Shown: positions 34,987-44,717 of the stretch, piece after piece | Layout of the letters: each line of letters starts with the position of its first letter | How positions within the stretch are numbered: position 1 is the first letter of the stretch | Source of the DNA: DASTFY01 sp963829955 | GTDB lineage: Bacteria; Actinomycetota; Acidimicrobiia; Acidimicrobiales; Ilumatobacteraceae | Direction of reading: 5' to 3' | Assembly: GCA_963829955.1 (NCBI GenBank) | Contig: CAWHKS010000016.1 | Coordinates: forward strand, 62,001 to 126,000 | Length of the DNA stretch: 64,000 bases | Translations under genes and position numbers: made by a program | The notes under the pieces: model-generated | Databases searched by the model: none | What the model was told of the DNA's origin: nothing | Seen by the model: the letters and a program-made list of their open reading frames with translations, nothing else

Positions 34987-36696
34987 ATGGCCGAGCCTGC
35001 ACCGTCGATCGCCGACGTCACCGCTGCCCTGACGGCACCGGGGCAGCTCTTCGAGATGGAGGAGGTGGTGATCGAGGGCCGTCCGACGCGCACCTGGAAG
35101 AACGCCCCGCCGTCGCTGCGGGCGGTGCTGGAGAGCAGCCGGGCCCACGGCGCGGCCGATCTCCTCGTCTATGAAGACGACCATCTGAGCTTCGAGGCGC
35201 ACTTCCGCGCCGCGGCAACGCTCGCCCGCCGGCTGGTCGACGACTATGGCGTGCGCCCCGGCGACCGGGTGGCGATCGCCATGCGCAACTTCCCCGAGTG
35301 GTCGGTCGCGTTCTGGGCCGCGGCGTCGATCAACGCCGTCGTCGTGCCCCTCAACGCGTGGTGGACAGGACCGGAGCTGGAGTACGGCCTGGCCGATTCC
35401 GGTTCGGTCGTGCTGTTCTGCGACGGCGAGCGGGCCGAGCGGCTGGCGGGTCACCTGCCTGGCCTCGACGCGGTCCGCGCCACGATCGTCGCCAAGCCCG
35501 AGCCAGGCGGCGCACTGCCCGCGGCGGCCGTCACCTTCGAGGAGGCTGTCGGCGAGGTGGACGCTGCGGCCGAGCTGCCGCACGTGGAGATCGACCCGGA
35601 GGACGACGCGACGATCTTCTACACGTCGGGCACTACCGGCCGCCCGAAGGGCGCCCTCGGCACGCAGCGCAACATCTGCACGAACCTGCTGTCGCTGGTC
35701 TACGCCCAGGCCCGCGGTGCTGCTCGGGCCCGGCCCGCCGGTGAGCCGCCGGCGCCCGCGCCCGGTCCCAACGTCTACCTGCTCTCGGTGCCGTTCTTCC
35801 ACGCCACGGGGTGCCACTCGATCCTCGTGCCCAACGTCGCGTTCGGCGGGAAGATCGTCATCATGCGCAAGTGGGATGCCGGCCGGGCGCTGGAGTTGAT
35901 CGAGCGGGAGCGGGTGACGACGTTCGGCGGGGTCCCGGCCATGGTCTGGCAGGTCCTGGAGCATCCCGACTTCGCCACCCGGGACATCTCGTCCGTGCGG
36001 TCGATCGGGTACGGCGGCACGCCGGCCGCGCCCGAGCTGGTGCGCCGCATCGAGGCGTTGTTCCCCGGCCGGTCGCCGAGCAACGGGTACGGGCTGACGG
36101 AGACGAGCTCGGTCACCACCTTGAACGCCGGTGCCGACTACCTGCGCAAGCCGGACTCCGTCGGCGTGCCCGTCCCCGTCGTGGACGTGAAGGTGGTCGA
36201 TCCCCTCGGTGAGCCGCTGCCGGTGGGCGCTGTCGGCGAGCTGTGGATCAAGGGACCCAACGTCGTGAAGGGGTACTGGGCCAAGCCGGAGGCAACGGCG
36301 GAGACGTTCACCGACGGCTGGCTCCACTCCGGCGACGTGGCCCGGCTCGACGACGAGGGCTTCGTGTTCATCGTCGACCGCGCCAAGGACATGGTGATCC
36401 GAGGCGGTGAGAACGTCTACTGCGTCGAGGTCGAGGCGGCGCTGTTCGAGCACCCGGCCGTCACCGACGCCGCCGTCATCGGCATCCCCCACCACGTGCT
36501 CGGCGAGGAGGTCGGCGCGGTGGTCCACCTCGCTCCCGGCCTGAGCGCCACCGAGGCCGAGCTGCAGGGCTGGGTAGGAGAGCGGCTGGCCGCGTTCAAG
36601 GTGCCGGTGCGCATCTGGTTCTTCGAGGAGCCGCTGCCCCGCAACGCCAACGGCAAGATCACGAAGCGGGAGCTGAAGGCCGACCTCCTCGACTAG
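34987..36696 (+). CDS. Acyl-CoA synthetase (AMP-forming, FadD-like)
   Basis: This 569-residue adenylate-forming enzyme activates a carboxylic acid as acyl-AMP and then acyl-CoA. Motifs are the P-loop-like YTSGTTGRPKGAL (about 211-223), YGLTETSS, the hinge GWLHSGDVARLDDEGFVFIVDR, and the C-terminal lysine motif NANGKITKREL. With the divergent P450, the 3-hydroxyacyl-CoA dehydrogenase and the B12 protein it suggests a pathway for a hydroxylated or branched acid, possibly steroid or isoprenoid related. That is inference. Confidence 0.9.
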   Translation: MAEPAPSIADVTAALTAPGQLFEMEEVVIEGRPTRTWKNAPPSLRAVLESSRAHGAADLLVYEDDHLSFEAHFRAAATLARRLVDDYGVRPGDRVAIAMRNFPEWSVAFWAAASINAVVVPLNAWWTGPELEYGLADSGSVVLFCDGERAERLAGHLPGLDAVRATIVAKPEPGGALPAAAVTFEEAVGEVDAAAELPHVEIDPEDDATIFYTSGTTGRPKGALGTQRNICTNLLSLVYAQARGAARARPAGEPPAPAPGPNVYLLSVPFFHATGCHSILVPNVAFGGKIVIMRKWDAGRALELIERERVTTFGGVPAMVWQVLEHPDFATRDISSVRSIGYGGTPAAPELVRRIEALFPGRSPSNGYGLTETSSVTTLNAGADYLRKPDSVGVPVPVVDVKVVDPLGEPLPVGAVGELWIKGPNVVKGYWAKPEATAETFTDGWLHSGDVARLDDEGFVFIVDRAKDMVIRGGENVYCVEVEAALFEHPAVTDAAVIGIPHHVLGEEVGAVVHLAPGLSATEAELQGWVGERLAAFKVPVRIWFFEEPLPRNANGKITKRELKADLLD

Positions 36697-36861
36697 CGGC
36701 GGCGGCCCGCGCCGGTCGGTCCGCCGGGGACATCCACTTCGACGAAATCGTCAAGTTGCCTTGACGCCGGCGATTCGACGTCGATTCGCCGACGCCGAAC
36801 TGCGAGCAGATCGCGCCGTCAACAGCGCGTTCCGCTCACACTTCCCGTGGCGGACGCCTTC

Positions 36862-36889
36862 CCCACCGATTCGGTGTCGAATCGGTGGG
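36862..36889. promoter_or_regulatory. Perfect 12-bp inverted repeat upstream of phoD
   Basis: CCCACCGATTCG and CGAATCGGTGGG flank a GTGT spacer, 80 bases before the phoD start. The surrounding 270-bp gap also has short CGATTCG-like half repeats near 36770-36790. The element may be a terminator of the acyl-CoA ligase transcript, but the symmetry, the AT-containing core and the lack of a T-run make an operator equally likely. No other gene was seen in the gap. Confidence 0.5.
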
Positions 36890-36968
36890 AACAGTCGCTG
36901 GCCCGGCCCCGGTCGCCCAGGGTCCGGGCCGCCACCGCAGGCCGGGCCGCCCGCGCCAGGATGGCCCC

Positions 36969-38631
36969 GTGCACCCGATCAGCCGCCGGAGCTTCCTGGT
37001 CGGCGCCGGCTCGCTCCTGGCCGGCGGGGCGCTGGCCGCCTGCCGTGACAGCGGCGGGCAGGCCTCGACCACGGAGCCTGCGCCCGACCCGACGGCGTTC
37101 CCTGCCACGACCGGTGCGGCCCCGCCGACCAGCGCAATCACGACCACGAGCGCAGCACCCGTCCCACCGCTGCCCGGCGACCCGTTCACGCTCGGGGTGG
37201 CGTCGGGCGATCCGCTCGACGACGCCGTCATCCTCTGGACCCGGCTCGCTCCCGAGCCATTGGCGGCCGGCGGCACCGGGGGCATGCCGGCCGAAGAGGT
37301 GCCCGTCACGTGGGAGGTGGCCGGAGACGAGGCCTTCACCGACGTCGTGGCGTCGGGCTCGGCCACGGCCGGTCCCGACCACGCCCACACCGTGCACGTC
37401 GACGCCACAGGACTGGAGCCGGCGACCCCCTACTGGTACCGCTTCGTCGTCGGGCCCTACACCAGCCCGGCGGGCCGCACCCGAACGCTGCCGTCCGAGG
37501 ACGACTCGGACGCCACGCTCACCCTCGGCCACGCCTCGTGCCAGCACTACGAGACCGGCTTCTATGCCGCGCATCGGGACATCGCGTCCGCCGGGCTCGA
37601 CGCGCTCGTGTGGCTGGGCGACTACATCTACGAGGGCACGGCCCGGGCCGTCGGAGGGGCCGACGGCGCCGTGGTCCGCAGCCACGACGGACCCGAGCCC
37701 ACCGAGCTCGCCGGCTACCGCAACCGGTACGCGCTCTACCGCAGCGACGCGGACCTGCAGGCCGCGCAGCACGTCGACCCCGTGGTTCGTGATCTGGGAC
37801 GACCACGAGGTCGAGAACGACTACGCCGGGGACGCCAGCCAGGACGGCGTGGCGCCCGACGCCTTCCGGCTGCGGCGGGCCGCCGCGTACCAGGCATGGT
37901 GGGAGCACCAGCCGGTCCGCCTCCCACCGCCCGAAGGCGCCGAGTACGAGATGCGCCGGAAGTTCACCCTCGGCCCGCTGGGCACGGTGTTCCTCCTCGA
38001 CGGCCGCCAGCACCGGACCGACCAGGCCTGCGGCGACGTCAAGCTCTCGCTGGATCCACCCTGTCCGGAAGCGTTCGACCCTGCTCGCAGCATGCTCGGT
38101 GCCGAGCAGGAGGCGTGGCTGTTCGCAGGGTTGGCGGACAGTCGTTCCACCTGGAACATCCTTGGCAACCAGACGGTCATGGGCGATCTCACGCTCGCCG
38201 GTGCCGTCCTCAACTACGACCAGTGGGACGGCTACCCGGCCGCCCGCCAACGCCTCCTCGACACCGTCGACCAAGGCGGCATCACCAACCTCGTGACGCT
38301 GACCGGCGACATCCACGCCGCGGGAGTGGCCGATCTCACGGTGGAGGACGAGAACGGCCGCCGGACCGTCGCCACGGAGCTCGTGACCTCCTCCGTGTCG
38401 TCCATGAGCAACCTGCCGGTCGGAGCCGAAGCGATCCTGGCCCAGTTCCCCGATGTCCGGTTCGCCGACGGCACGAGGCGGGGTTGGGTGCGCAGCACGG
38501 TCACGCACGACGCGTGGGAGGCCGAGTACCGGGCCGTGGAGAACATCGCCGACCCCGCCTCACCCGTCACCGTCGCCGCCCGCTTCCGCATCGACGCCGG
38601 CACACCCGGGGCCCGCCGTCTCGACGGCTGA
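36969..38631 (+). CDS. phoD: PhoD-like alkaline phosphatase, Tat-exported, one surplus base
   Basis: The GTG at 36969 starts a twin-arginine signal (SRRSFLVGAGSLLAGGALAAC), followed by a Ser/Thr/Pro linker. The N-terminal PhoD domain and metallophosphatase core follow: HASCQHYETGFY, WLGDYIYEG, IWDDHEVENDY and TGDIHAAGVAD. These bind Fe and Ca ions and hydrolyse phosphodiesters or monoesters outside the membrane. The reading frame breaks at a CCCC run (37778-37781). Deleting one C gives HVDPWFVIWDDHE and restores a protein of about 553 residues. Regulation by phosphate is plausible, but no Pho box is evident. Confidence 0.87.
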
Positions 38632-38673
38632 AGGCAGCCACCTCGAGGGCCGGGGCGTGGCAGCCTGCGGGAG

Positions 38674-39261
38674 ATGACCGATCCCGCGGCGACGCCTCCC
38701 GATCCGTACTCGGTGATCCCCGGACGCCCGGCCTGGTGGAGCCGCAAACACATCCGACCGTTCCAGGTGGACCCGGACGAGGCCGATCGCATCATCCAGA
38801 GCGCCGAGATGGCGGCCGTCTCGTGGGTGACCGCCAAGGCCGAGCCGGTGACCGCACTTCTCAACTACCTCTTCATCGACGGGCACATCACCATCACCAG
38901 CACCACCAACCGCTCGAAGTACAAGGCCTGGTCGGCCAACCCGGCCGCCTGCTTCTGCATCTGGGATCCGGGCGACGTCGAGAAGCAGCTCACCATCAGG
39001 GGCGAGATGGAGATCTTCCGCACGGAGGAGTTCCACCGCCGCTGGATCGAGGGGCTCATCCGCAAGCTGTCCCGCCGCGACGACCTGCCGGAGGCAGTCC
39101 TCGAGCGGCAGTTCCGCATGTTCGATGCCCCCGACCGCATGTACATGCGGCTGCACATCAGCCGCATCGTGAGCTACGACGGCAAGAAGATGCGTCAGGC
39201 CGAGAAAGAGGGCATCGACGTGTGGGACGTCACGCCGGAGCAGGCGGAGCAGGCGGAATAG
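38674..39261 (+). CDS. PPOX-class / F420-type pyridoxamine oxidase-like protein
   Basis: This 195-residue split-barrel flavin- or F420-binding protein resembles the pyridoxamine 5'-phosphate oxidase superfamily. Recognisable stretches are MAAVSWVTAKAEPVTALLNYLFIDGHITITSTTNRSK, ACFCIWDPGD and GEMEIF. The family includes F420-dependent reductases in actinobacteria, and cofC in this window shows that F420 is probably made. The substrate is not predictable. The ATG at 38674 begins 42 bases after phoD. The 3' end overlaps the convergent livF gene of operon A by 32 bases. Confidence 0.75.
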   Translation: MTDPAATPPDPYSVIPGRPAWWSRKHIRPFQVDPDEADRIIQSAEMAAVSWVTAKAEPVTALLNYLFIDGHITITSTTNRSKYKAWSANPAACFCIWDPGDVEKQLTIRGEMEIFRTEEFHRRWIEGLIRKLSRRDDLPEAVLERQFRMFDAPDRMYMRLHISRIVSYDGKKMRQAEKEGIDVWDVTPEQAEQAE

Positions 39262-40084
39262 GCGGCGGCAGCTCCTGGCCCCCCGCACCCGGAGGGCCCT
39301 CGTCGCCGGCCGGCGGCACGGCCCCGGCCTGCGCCTCGCGCTCCTCGATCTCCTCCTGCTCCTCCTCGGCCGCCGCGATCTCCGACTGGCCGAGGTAGCT
39401 GGACTCCAACAGGTGCCGGTTGGCCGACAACTCGGCCGCCGAGCCCTCCAGAGCCAGGTTCCCGTGCGACAGGACGTAGGCACGGTCGGCCACCTCGAGC
39501 GCCAGATGGACGTGCTGCTCGACGACCAGCACGCCTGCCCCCGTGGAGTCGGCGATGGACCGCAGGACAGGCAGCAACCGCTCCACGATGATCGGCGCCA
39601 GGCCCAGGCTCATCTCGTCCACCATGAGGAGCCGCGGCCGTACGGTCAACGCCCGGCCCATGGCCAGCATCTGCTGCTCACCCCCGGACAGCAGGCCGGC
39701 CCGGCGGGACAGGATCGGTCGGAGGGCCGGGAAGTACTCGAGCGCCTGGTCGATGTCCGCTGATCCCTTCGCCGCGCCCAGGCGCAGGTTCTCCTTCACG
39801 GTGAGGCCGAAGAACAACGAACGGTCTTCGGGCACGTCCGCGAGGCCGTCGCGGGCGACGAGATGCGGGCGACGTCCTTTCACCGACTTCCCGAAGAGCC
39901 GGATGTCGCCCTTGATGATGGGCAGCAGCGCCGACGTGGTGAGCAGCGTCGTCGTCTTGCCGGCGCCGTTGGGACCGAGGAGCGCGACCACCTCCCCCTC
40001 GCCGACGTGCAGGTCGAGATCCCGTACCACCGGCACGCCGTCGTACCCGGTCGACAGGTCTTCGATCTCGAGCAGCGCCGCCAT
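39230..40084 (-). CDS. livF: Branched-chain amino acid-type ABC transporter ATPase LivF (operon A)
   Basis: This 284-residue ATPase has Walker A GPNGAGKTT (residues about 37-45), signature LSGGEQQML, Walker B LLMVDEMSLGLAP and the H-loop VEQHV. The C-terminal 50 residues are an unusual acidic then proline-rich extension (AAAEEEQEEIEERE, later PPPIPPAPPAPA). It is coupled to livG by TGATG. Operon order is substrate-binding protein, fused permease, LivG, LivF. The transported substrate may be an amino acid, short amide or other small carboxylate. Confidence 0.9.
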   Translation of the reverse strand: MAALLEIEDLSTGYDGVPVVRDLDLHVGEGEVVALLGPNGAGKTTTLLTTSALLPIIKGDIRLFGKSVKGRRPHLVARDGLADVPEDRSLFFGLTVKENLRLGAAKGSADIDQALEYFPALRPILSRRAGLLSGGEQQMLAMGRALTVRPRLLMVDEMSLGLAPIIVERLLPVLRSIADSTGAGVLVVEQHVHLALEVADRAYVLSHGNLALEGSAAELSANRHLLESSYLGQSEIAAAEEEQEEIEEREAQAGAVPPAGDEGPPGAGGQELPPPIPPAPPAPA

Positions 40085-40845
40085 CAACGATCACCAGGGT
40101 GGTCCGCGGACTGGCCCAGGTAGGCCTCGATCACCTTGGCGTCGTTGCGGATCTCGGCCGGCGAACCGTCCGCGATGACAACGCCGAACTCGATCACGTA
40201 GATGTAGTCGCACACCGTGAGCACCAGGCCCATGTCGTGGTCGACGAGCAGGATCGTGATGCCGGCGTCGATGATGCTCCGCAGCCGGGCGCCGAGGGCC
40301 TCGGACTCGGCGGTGTCCAGACCGGCCGCCGGCTCGTCCATGCAGACCAACTTCGGGCGAGCCGCCAGGGCCCGCGCCACGCTGACCAACTTGCGCTGAC
40401 CCTGCGACAGCTCGTTGGGCATCCGGGCCGCCAGATCCCTGAGGTCGAGCACGTCCAGCGCGTAGTCCACGCCGCTCTGATCACGGGCTCGGCGCGGATG
40501 GACGAGGTCGCCGAGGAAGCTGCCGACCGACTGGCGCTCGGCGGCCACCTGGAGGTTCTCGCCCACGGTGAGATCGTCGAACAGCTCCAACGACTGCCAG
40601 GTCCTGCCCAGGCCGAGCCCGGCGCGCCGGTTGGCGGGCAGGTTCGAGACCTCCCGTCCGTCGAGGTGGATGCGCCCGGTCGTCGGGACGAAGCCGGTGA
40701 TGCCGTCGATGAACGTCGTCTTGCCCGCGCCGTTCGGTCCGATGAGCCCGACGAGGCGGCCCGGTTCGACGACGAGGTCGACCGCGTTGACGGCCCGCAG
40801 GCCGCCGAACGTCACGGACATCCCGGTGGTGGTGAGGAGCGACAT
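40084..40845 (-). CDS. livG: Branched-chain amino acid-type ABC transporter ATPase LivG (operon A)
   Basis: This 253-residue ATPase has Walker A GPNGAGKTTFIDG (about 38-50), the signature LSQGQRKLVSVARAL, Walker B LVCMDEPAAGLD, and the LivG-type C-terminal AYLGQS. The ATG at 40845 overlaps the permease stop as TGATG, and its own stop overlaps the livF start the same way. A much longer open frame runs upstream antiphase to the permease and is not real. Confidence 0.92.
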   Translation of the reverse strand: MSLLTTTGMSVTFGGLRAVNAVDLVVEPGRLVGLIGPNGAGKTTFIDGITGFVPTTGRIHLDGREVSNLPANRRAGLGLGRTWQSLELFDDLTVGENLQVAAERQSVGSFLGDLVHPRRARDQSGVDYALDVLDLRDLAARMPNELSQGQRKLVSVARALAARPKLVCMDEPAAGLDTAESEALGARLRSIIDAGITILLVDHDMGLVLTVCDYIYVIEFGVVIADGSPAEIRNDAKVIEAYLGQSADHPGDR

Positions 40846-43148
40846 CAGCGGCCTCCCGCGCTCACGGGCAACGACCCGGACTCGGACTCGTTCGGCGATG
40901 GCGGCGGCTCTCCCCAGCGCCGACCGAAGAGATGCTCGACCTTCCTGGCGGCCAGGCTGAACGCGCCGGCCAGGCCCTCGGGGTTGTTGATGGCATTGAA
41001 GATGAGGCCGACGCCGCCGATGAGCGGGATGTACTCGGGCGCCAGGTGGACCCACTTCTCGAGCGCGGTGAAGGTCACGCCGTTCGGGGCGAGCGAGCCG
41101 GCGAGGATGGCGCCCAGGACGCTGGAGATGCCGCCGAGGTAGGCGAAGGCCAGGAACAGCAGCGAGTTGAGTGCCCCGAAGTAGAGCGGCGTGACGGAGC
41201 CGAAGCGGTAGCCGGAGAGGACACCGCCCAGGCCGGCGATGAACGCCGACAGGGCGAAGGCCACCATCTTCGTGGCGGGCACGCCGACGCCGGCCGCCGC
41301 CGACGCCCGCTCGTTGCCCCGCACGGTGAGGAAGCGCCGGCCGGTGCCGGAGCGCCGCACGTTGACCACGACGAGGGCCAGGACCACCACGAAGACGAGG
41401 CACAGCACGCCGAACCACACGTTCGGCGGGATGTCGTCGGTGGCCTTGATGCCGAACAGCCGGAGCCGGGTGTTGTTGGGCCCGAAGTCCTTGCCACCGA
41501 TCTCGGGCGGCGGCACGGCGAGCGCGCCGGTCGATCCGGCCAGCTTCGGGTTCTTGAAGACGAGCTCCTCGATGGCCACCGCAGCCGCCAGCGTGACGAC
41601 GGCCAGGTTGACGCCTCGCACGCGCAGGGCGGGAACCGCGATCGCCAGACCGAACAGGGACGCGATCAGCGCGGCCGCGATCGGCCCGAGCGGGAACGGC
41701 CAATCGCTGAAGTACTTGGAGAGCGCGAAACCGGCGGTGCCGGCGATCGCCCCCTCCGCGAGGGAGATCTGACCGACGAAGCCAGTGAGCACCACGAGTG
41801 ACAGCGCGATCACCGCAAAGACCAGGGAGTTGATGATCGCCTGCCGCCAGTCGAAGCCGAGGCGGAACAGGCCGAGCAACGTGACGGCCACACCGAACAC
41901 GGCCAGGGTCAGGACGTGGCGGGGCGTCGGCGCGAAGGGCAACCGCCCGCCGCCGATGGTCCCCCGCTCGGGCAGGCTCTTGCCGCGGGCGAACATGGCG
42001 ATGACGATCACGATGAACGGCAGGGACTTCGCCACGCCCGCCGCAGGAAGGGATTCGACCGGGAACCAGTTCTTGGCGCTGTAGTAGACGGTCAGGACCT
42101 GGAGCATCCCGATGCCCAGGCCGGCGGCGACCGTGACACCGAAGGACGTGAAGCCACCCAGCAACGCCGCGCCGAGGGCGGGCACGATCAGCAGCGGCAC
42201 GCTGATCGGGTCGAGGGTGGTGATCGGGCTCACGATGATGCCGAAGACGCCCACGATCACCGTGGCCAGCACCCAGTTGGCCCCGGCCAGGAAGTCCGGC
42301 GAGAAGCCGAGGACGATGGCGCCCTTCTCGTTCTCGGCCGCGGCGCGGGTGGCGAGCCCGAACCGGGTGAACCGGAACAGGGCGTACAGCAGCACCGCGA
42401 GCACGATGACGAGGGCGGCGAGGAACAGCTGGCTCTGCGGGATGATGACGTCGCCGAAGAGGTTGCGGGGCTTGTCGTCGAGTATCCGCTGCGGGAGCTG
42501 CGTGCCGCCGCCGAAGCGGAGCTGGATGATGGCCTGGAACACGATGAACAGTCCGACCGACGCCACGACCTTGGCCAGCGGCGGCGCGAAGCGCAGCGGA
42601 CGGAAGACCAGGAAGTGCAGCAGAAGCCCGACGACCGCCGCGTAGACGATGGAGATGACGAGCGCAGACACGAATCGCTGCTGCTCGCCCGGCAGGTCGA
42701 TGAACGTCGGCCAGTCGGGCAGGTCGATCCAGTCGGCCTTGTCCCGCGACGAGTTCACCACGCCCTCGATGAGGGCGAGCGGGTTCGGCAGCGGCGGCAC
42801 CACGATGCGGCCCCTGGTCCGCAGCTCGTGGAACACGTAGCCGATGAAGATGGCGACGGCGCCCTTCGAGAAGTCGACCACGCCCGAGCCGCGGTAAGTG
42901 AGGACGACGCCGAGCGCGATACCGGCGATGAGCGAGCCGGTGCCCAACCCCAGGGCCATCTGGCTGATGAGCACGGTGTCCGTCGCCAGCCGCAGGACGA
43001 TGAGCACGGCGGCAACGGCACCGATCACCAGCCACACGGTGCGAGCGCGAGTCCTGATGGTGTCCTCTTTCCCCGAACGTCCTGAAGCCTGCCGCTCTTT
43101 GCCTCGTGCGGACAGAGGGGGAGGGAGCGGGTCCTCCCCCTCCGTCAC
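40845..43148 (-). CDS. Fused LivH-LivM ABC permease (operon A)
   Basis: One uninterrupted frame of 767 residues holds two membrane domains. The first half (about 40-360) is LivH-like, with LGTGSLIAGIALGVVLTYRGSGVVDFSKGA. The second half (about 400-720) is LivM-like, with GFVGQISLAEGAIAGTAGFALSKYF and GVNLAVVTLAAA. The junction (GKSLPERGTIGGG) is a clean linker with no stop or frame change, so this is a genuine fusion. Start GTG 43148 is tentative; the first 35 residues are hydrophilic and a later GTG may serve. Operon B keeps the two permeases separate. Confidence 0.88.
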   Translation of the reverse strand: MTEGEDPLPPPLSARGKERQASGRSGKEDTIRTRARTVWLVIGAVAAVLIVLRLATDTVLISQMALGLGTGSLIAGIALGVVLTYRGSGVVDFSKGAVAIFIGYVFHELRTRGRIVVPPLPNPLALIEGVVNSSRDKADWIDLPDWPTFIDLPGEQQRFVSALVISIVYAAVVGLLLHFLVFRPLRFAPPLAKVVASVGLFIVFQAIIQLRFGGGTQLPQRILDDKPRNLFGDVIIPQSQLFLAALVIVLAVLLYALFRFTRFGLATRAAAENEKGAIVLGFSPDFLAGANWVLATVIVGVFGIIVSPITTLDPISVPLLIVPALGAALLGGFTSFGVTVAAGLGIGMLQVLTVYYSAKNWFPVESLPAAGVAKSLPFIVIVIAMFARGKSLPERGTIGGGRLPFAPTPRHVLTLAVFGVAVTLLGLFRLGFDWRQAIINSLVFAVIALSLVVLTGFVGQISLAEGAIAGTAGFALSKYFSDWPFPLGPIAAALIASLFGLAIAVPALRVRGVNLAVVTLAAAVAIEELVFKNPKLAGSTGALAVPPPEIGGKDFGPNNTRLRLFGIKATDDIPPNVWFGVLCLVFVVVLALVVVNVRRSGTGRRFLTVRGNERASAAAGVGVPATKMVAFALSAFIAGLGGVLSGYRFGSVTPLYFGALNSLLFLAFAYLGGISSVLGAILAGSLAPNGVTFTALEKWVHLAPEYIPLIGGVGLIFNAINNPEGLAGAFSLAARKVEHLFGRRWGEPPPSPNESESGSLPVSAGGR

Positions 43149-43158
43149 ACGATTGGCG

Positions 43159-44569
43159 TCAGCCGGTGACGGCGGACGGGTCGATCGGCTTGCCGTTGAA
43201 GCCGTCGGCGATCGAGATCCACTCGCCGTCCTTGTACTGCTGGATACTCATCTGGGTGCCGCAGAGCGACGGGAACAGCGGGTTCTTACCGCAGGCCATG
43301 GGCCCCACGACGCCGTACATCGGGCCCGTGAAGGCCAGGGCCGCTTGGCGCATGGCATCCGGCGTGACGTTGTCCACCCCGATCTCGTTCATGAACTTCA
43401 CGAGCGTGAGCGCGTTGCCGTACGTAGGCCCGGCGAAGCCGGTGTACTCGATGTTCTCGATGCCGTTGGCCTCGCCAAAGTCCTCGACCACGGACAGGTA
43501 GGCGTCGATCTCCGGGTTGCCCGGGATGAAGTAGCCGTACCCGTAGCCGCCGAAGTACCAGCCGTCGGGCACGTCGCCACCCTCACCGGTCTGCGCCAGG
43601 TGCTCGGTCATCGGGGTGCCGAAGCACAGACCCGTGGTCACCACCGGGGTGGTGATGCCGAGCTGCTTCGAGCGCGTCGTAGGTCCCGATGCAGCCCTGG
43701 ATGGTGACCAGCGGGATGAACACGTCGGCGTCAGCGGCCCCGGCGGCCTGGATGGCCGGCGCGAAGTCCTGCGGCCCGGCGGTATCGGGGATCGGCACAC
43801 CGGTGACAGCGACGCCGTTCGCCTCCAGGATGGGCTTGGTCAGCAGGTTGTACGCGGCTTGCCCCGCGGCGTTGTCCGAGTAGACGACGGCCGCCTTGGC
43901 GGGCTTGCCCTCAGGGAGCATGGTCGAGGCGTAGATGGCCATGCCCTGGATCACTCCGGGCGAGCCGGGCGTGAAGGCGAAGGCGTCCTTGGCCAGGAAG
44001 TCCGGCGTCGTCACCGGGTTGCCGATGAACACCGGCTTCTGCCCGGCCAGCGTGTCGTACAGCGGCTGGTTGCCGAGGACCAGCGTTCCCGTGAGCACGT
44101 ACTGGACGCTCTCGTCGGCCAGCATCTCCTGTGCGCACTTCTGGCCGTCCTCTTCCTTCTGGACGACGCACTTCTTGATCTCCACCGGGCGACCCTGCAC
44201 GCCTCCGAGTGTCGAGTTGATGTAGTCGACCGCGGCCTCGAGGCCGACGGTGTTCTCCGGGAAGGCGGGTGTGGCGCCTTCCTGGTTCACGTAGCCGATG
44301 ACGACCGGTTCGCCCGCCGCCTCCGAAGCCTCGGCCGCGCCGACGTAGTCGAGACCGACCTGGTCCCGCTCGGCGTTGTCGCCACCCGCGGCTGCGCTCG
44401 TCGTCGTCTCCTCGGCCGGTGCCTCGGTGGTCTCGGGGGCCACCGTCGTCTCCTCGGCCGGAGCCGCAGTGGTGTCGGCCGTGTCGCCATCGCCGCTGTC
44501 CTCCGAGCACGAGGCGACCACCAGTCCGAGCGCGCATGCGACGGCCGCGAGCCTGAAGCTCCTTCTCAC
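43159..44569 (-). CDS. Branched-chain amino acid-type ABC substrate-binding lipoprotein (operon A), one surplus base
   Basis: The GTG at 44569 (GGGGGATCC before it) starts a lipoprotein signal ending VVASC, then a Thr/Glu/Pro-rich linker, then a Leu/Ile/Val-binding fold (EPVVIGYVNQEGATPAFPENTVGLEAAVDYIN). The frame breaks after TIQGCIGTYDAL. Removing one A at about 43667 gives ALEQLGITTPVVTTGLCFG and joins the second lobe, which ends IDPSAVTG. The whole protein is about 470 residues, larger than classic LivJ but normal for actinobacterial relatives. It is first in the operon, 10 bases before the permease. Confidence 0.86.
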
Positions 44570-44645
44570 GTTGGATCCCCCTTGTCGATCGATGGCCCCG
44601 TACCGACATGCTCGCCGATCTCACGGCGGCCGTCGGCCCCGCCGG

Positions 44646-44676
44646 ATTCAATCAGCCGGTCAATATGCCCGTCAAC
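44646..44676 (-). promoter_or_regulatory. Three 12-bp-spaced TTGA repeats upstream of Liv operon A
   Basis: On the minus strand the sequence reads TTGACGGGCATA, TTGACCGGCTGA, TTGAATCC, with the TTGA elements exactly 12 bp apart. This locally AT-rich patch is about 75-105 bases before the substrate-binding protein start. TTGACG with a TTGAAT-like box 18 bases later could be a weak promoter, or the repeats could bind a regulator on one DNA face. No repressor gene is adjacent. Confidence 0.4.
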
Positions 44677-44717
44677 GATCGGGCCGCGCCAGCCCCGCAC
44701 GCTGCACCGGAGGCGCG

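Noticed and set aside
40084..43035. A 983-codon minus-strand frame ending in LivG-A
   Set aside because: The first 730 codons are arginine-rich and antiphase to the fused permease. Only the last 253 codons are LivG.
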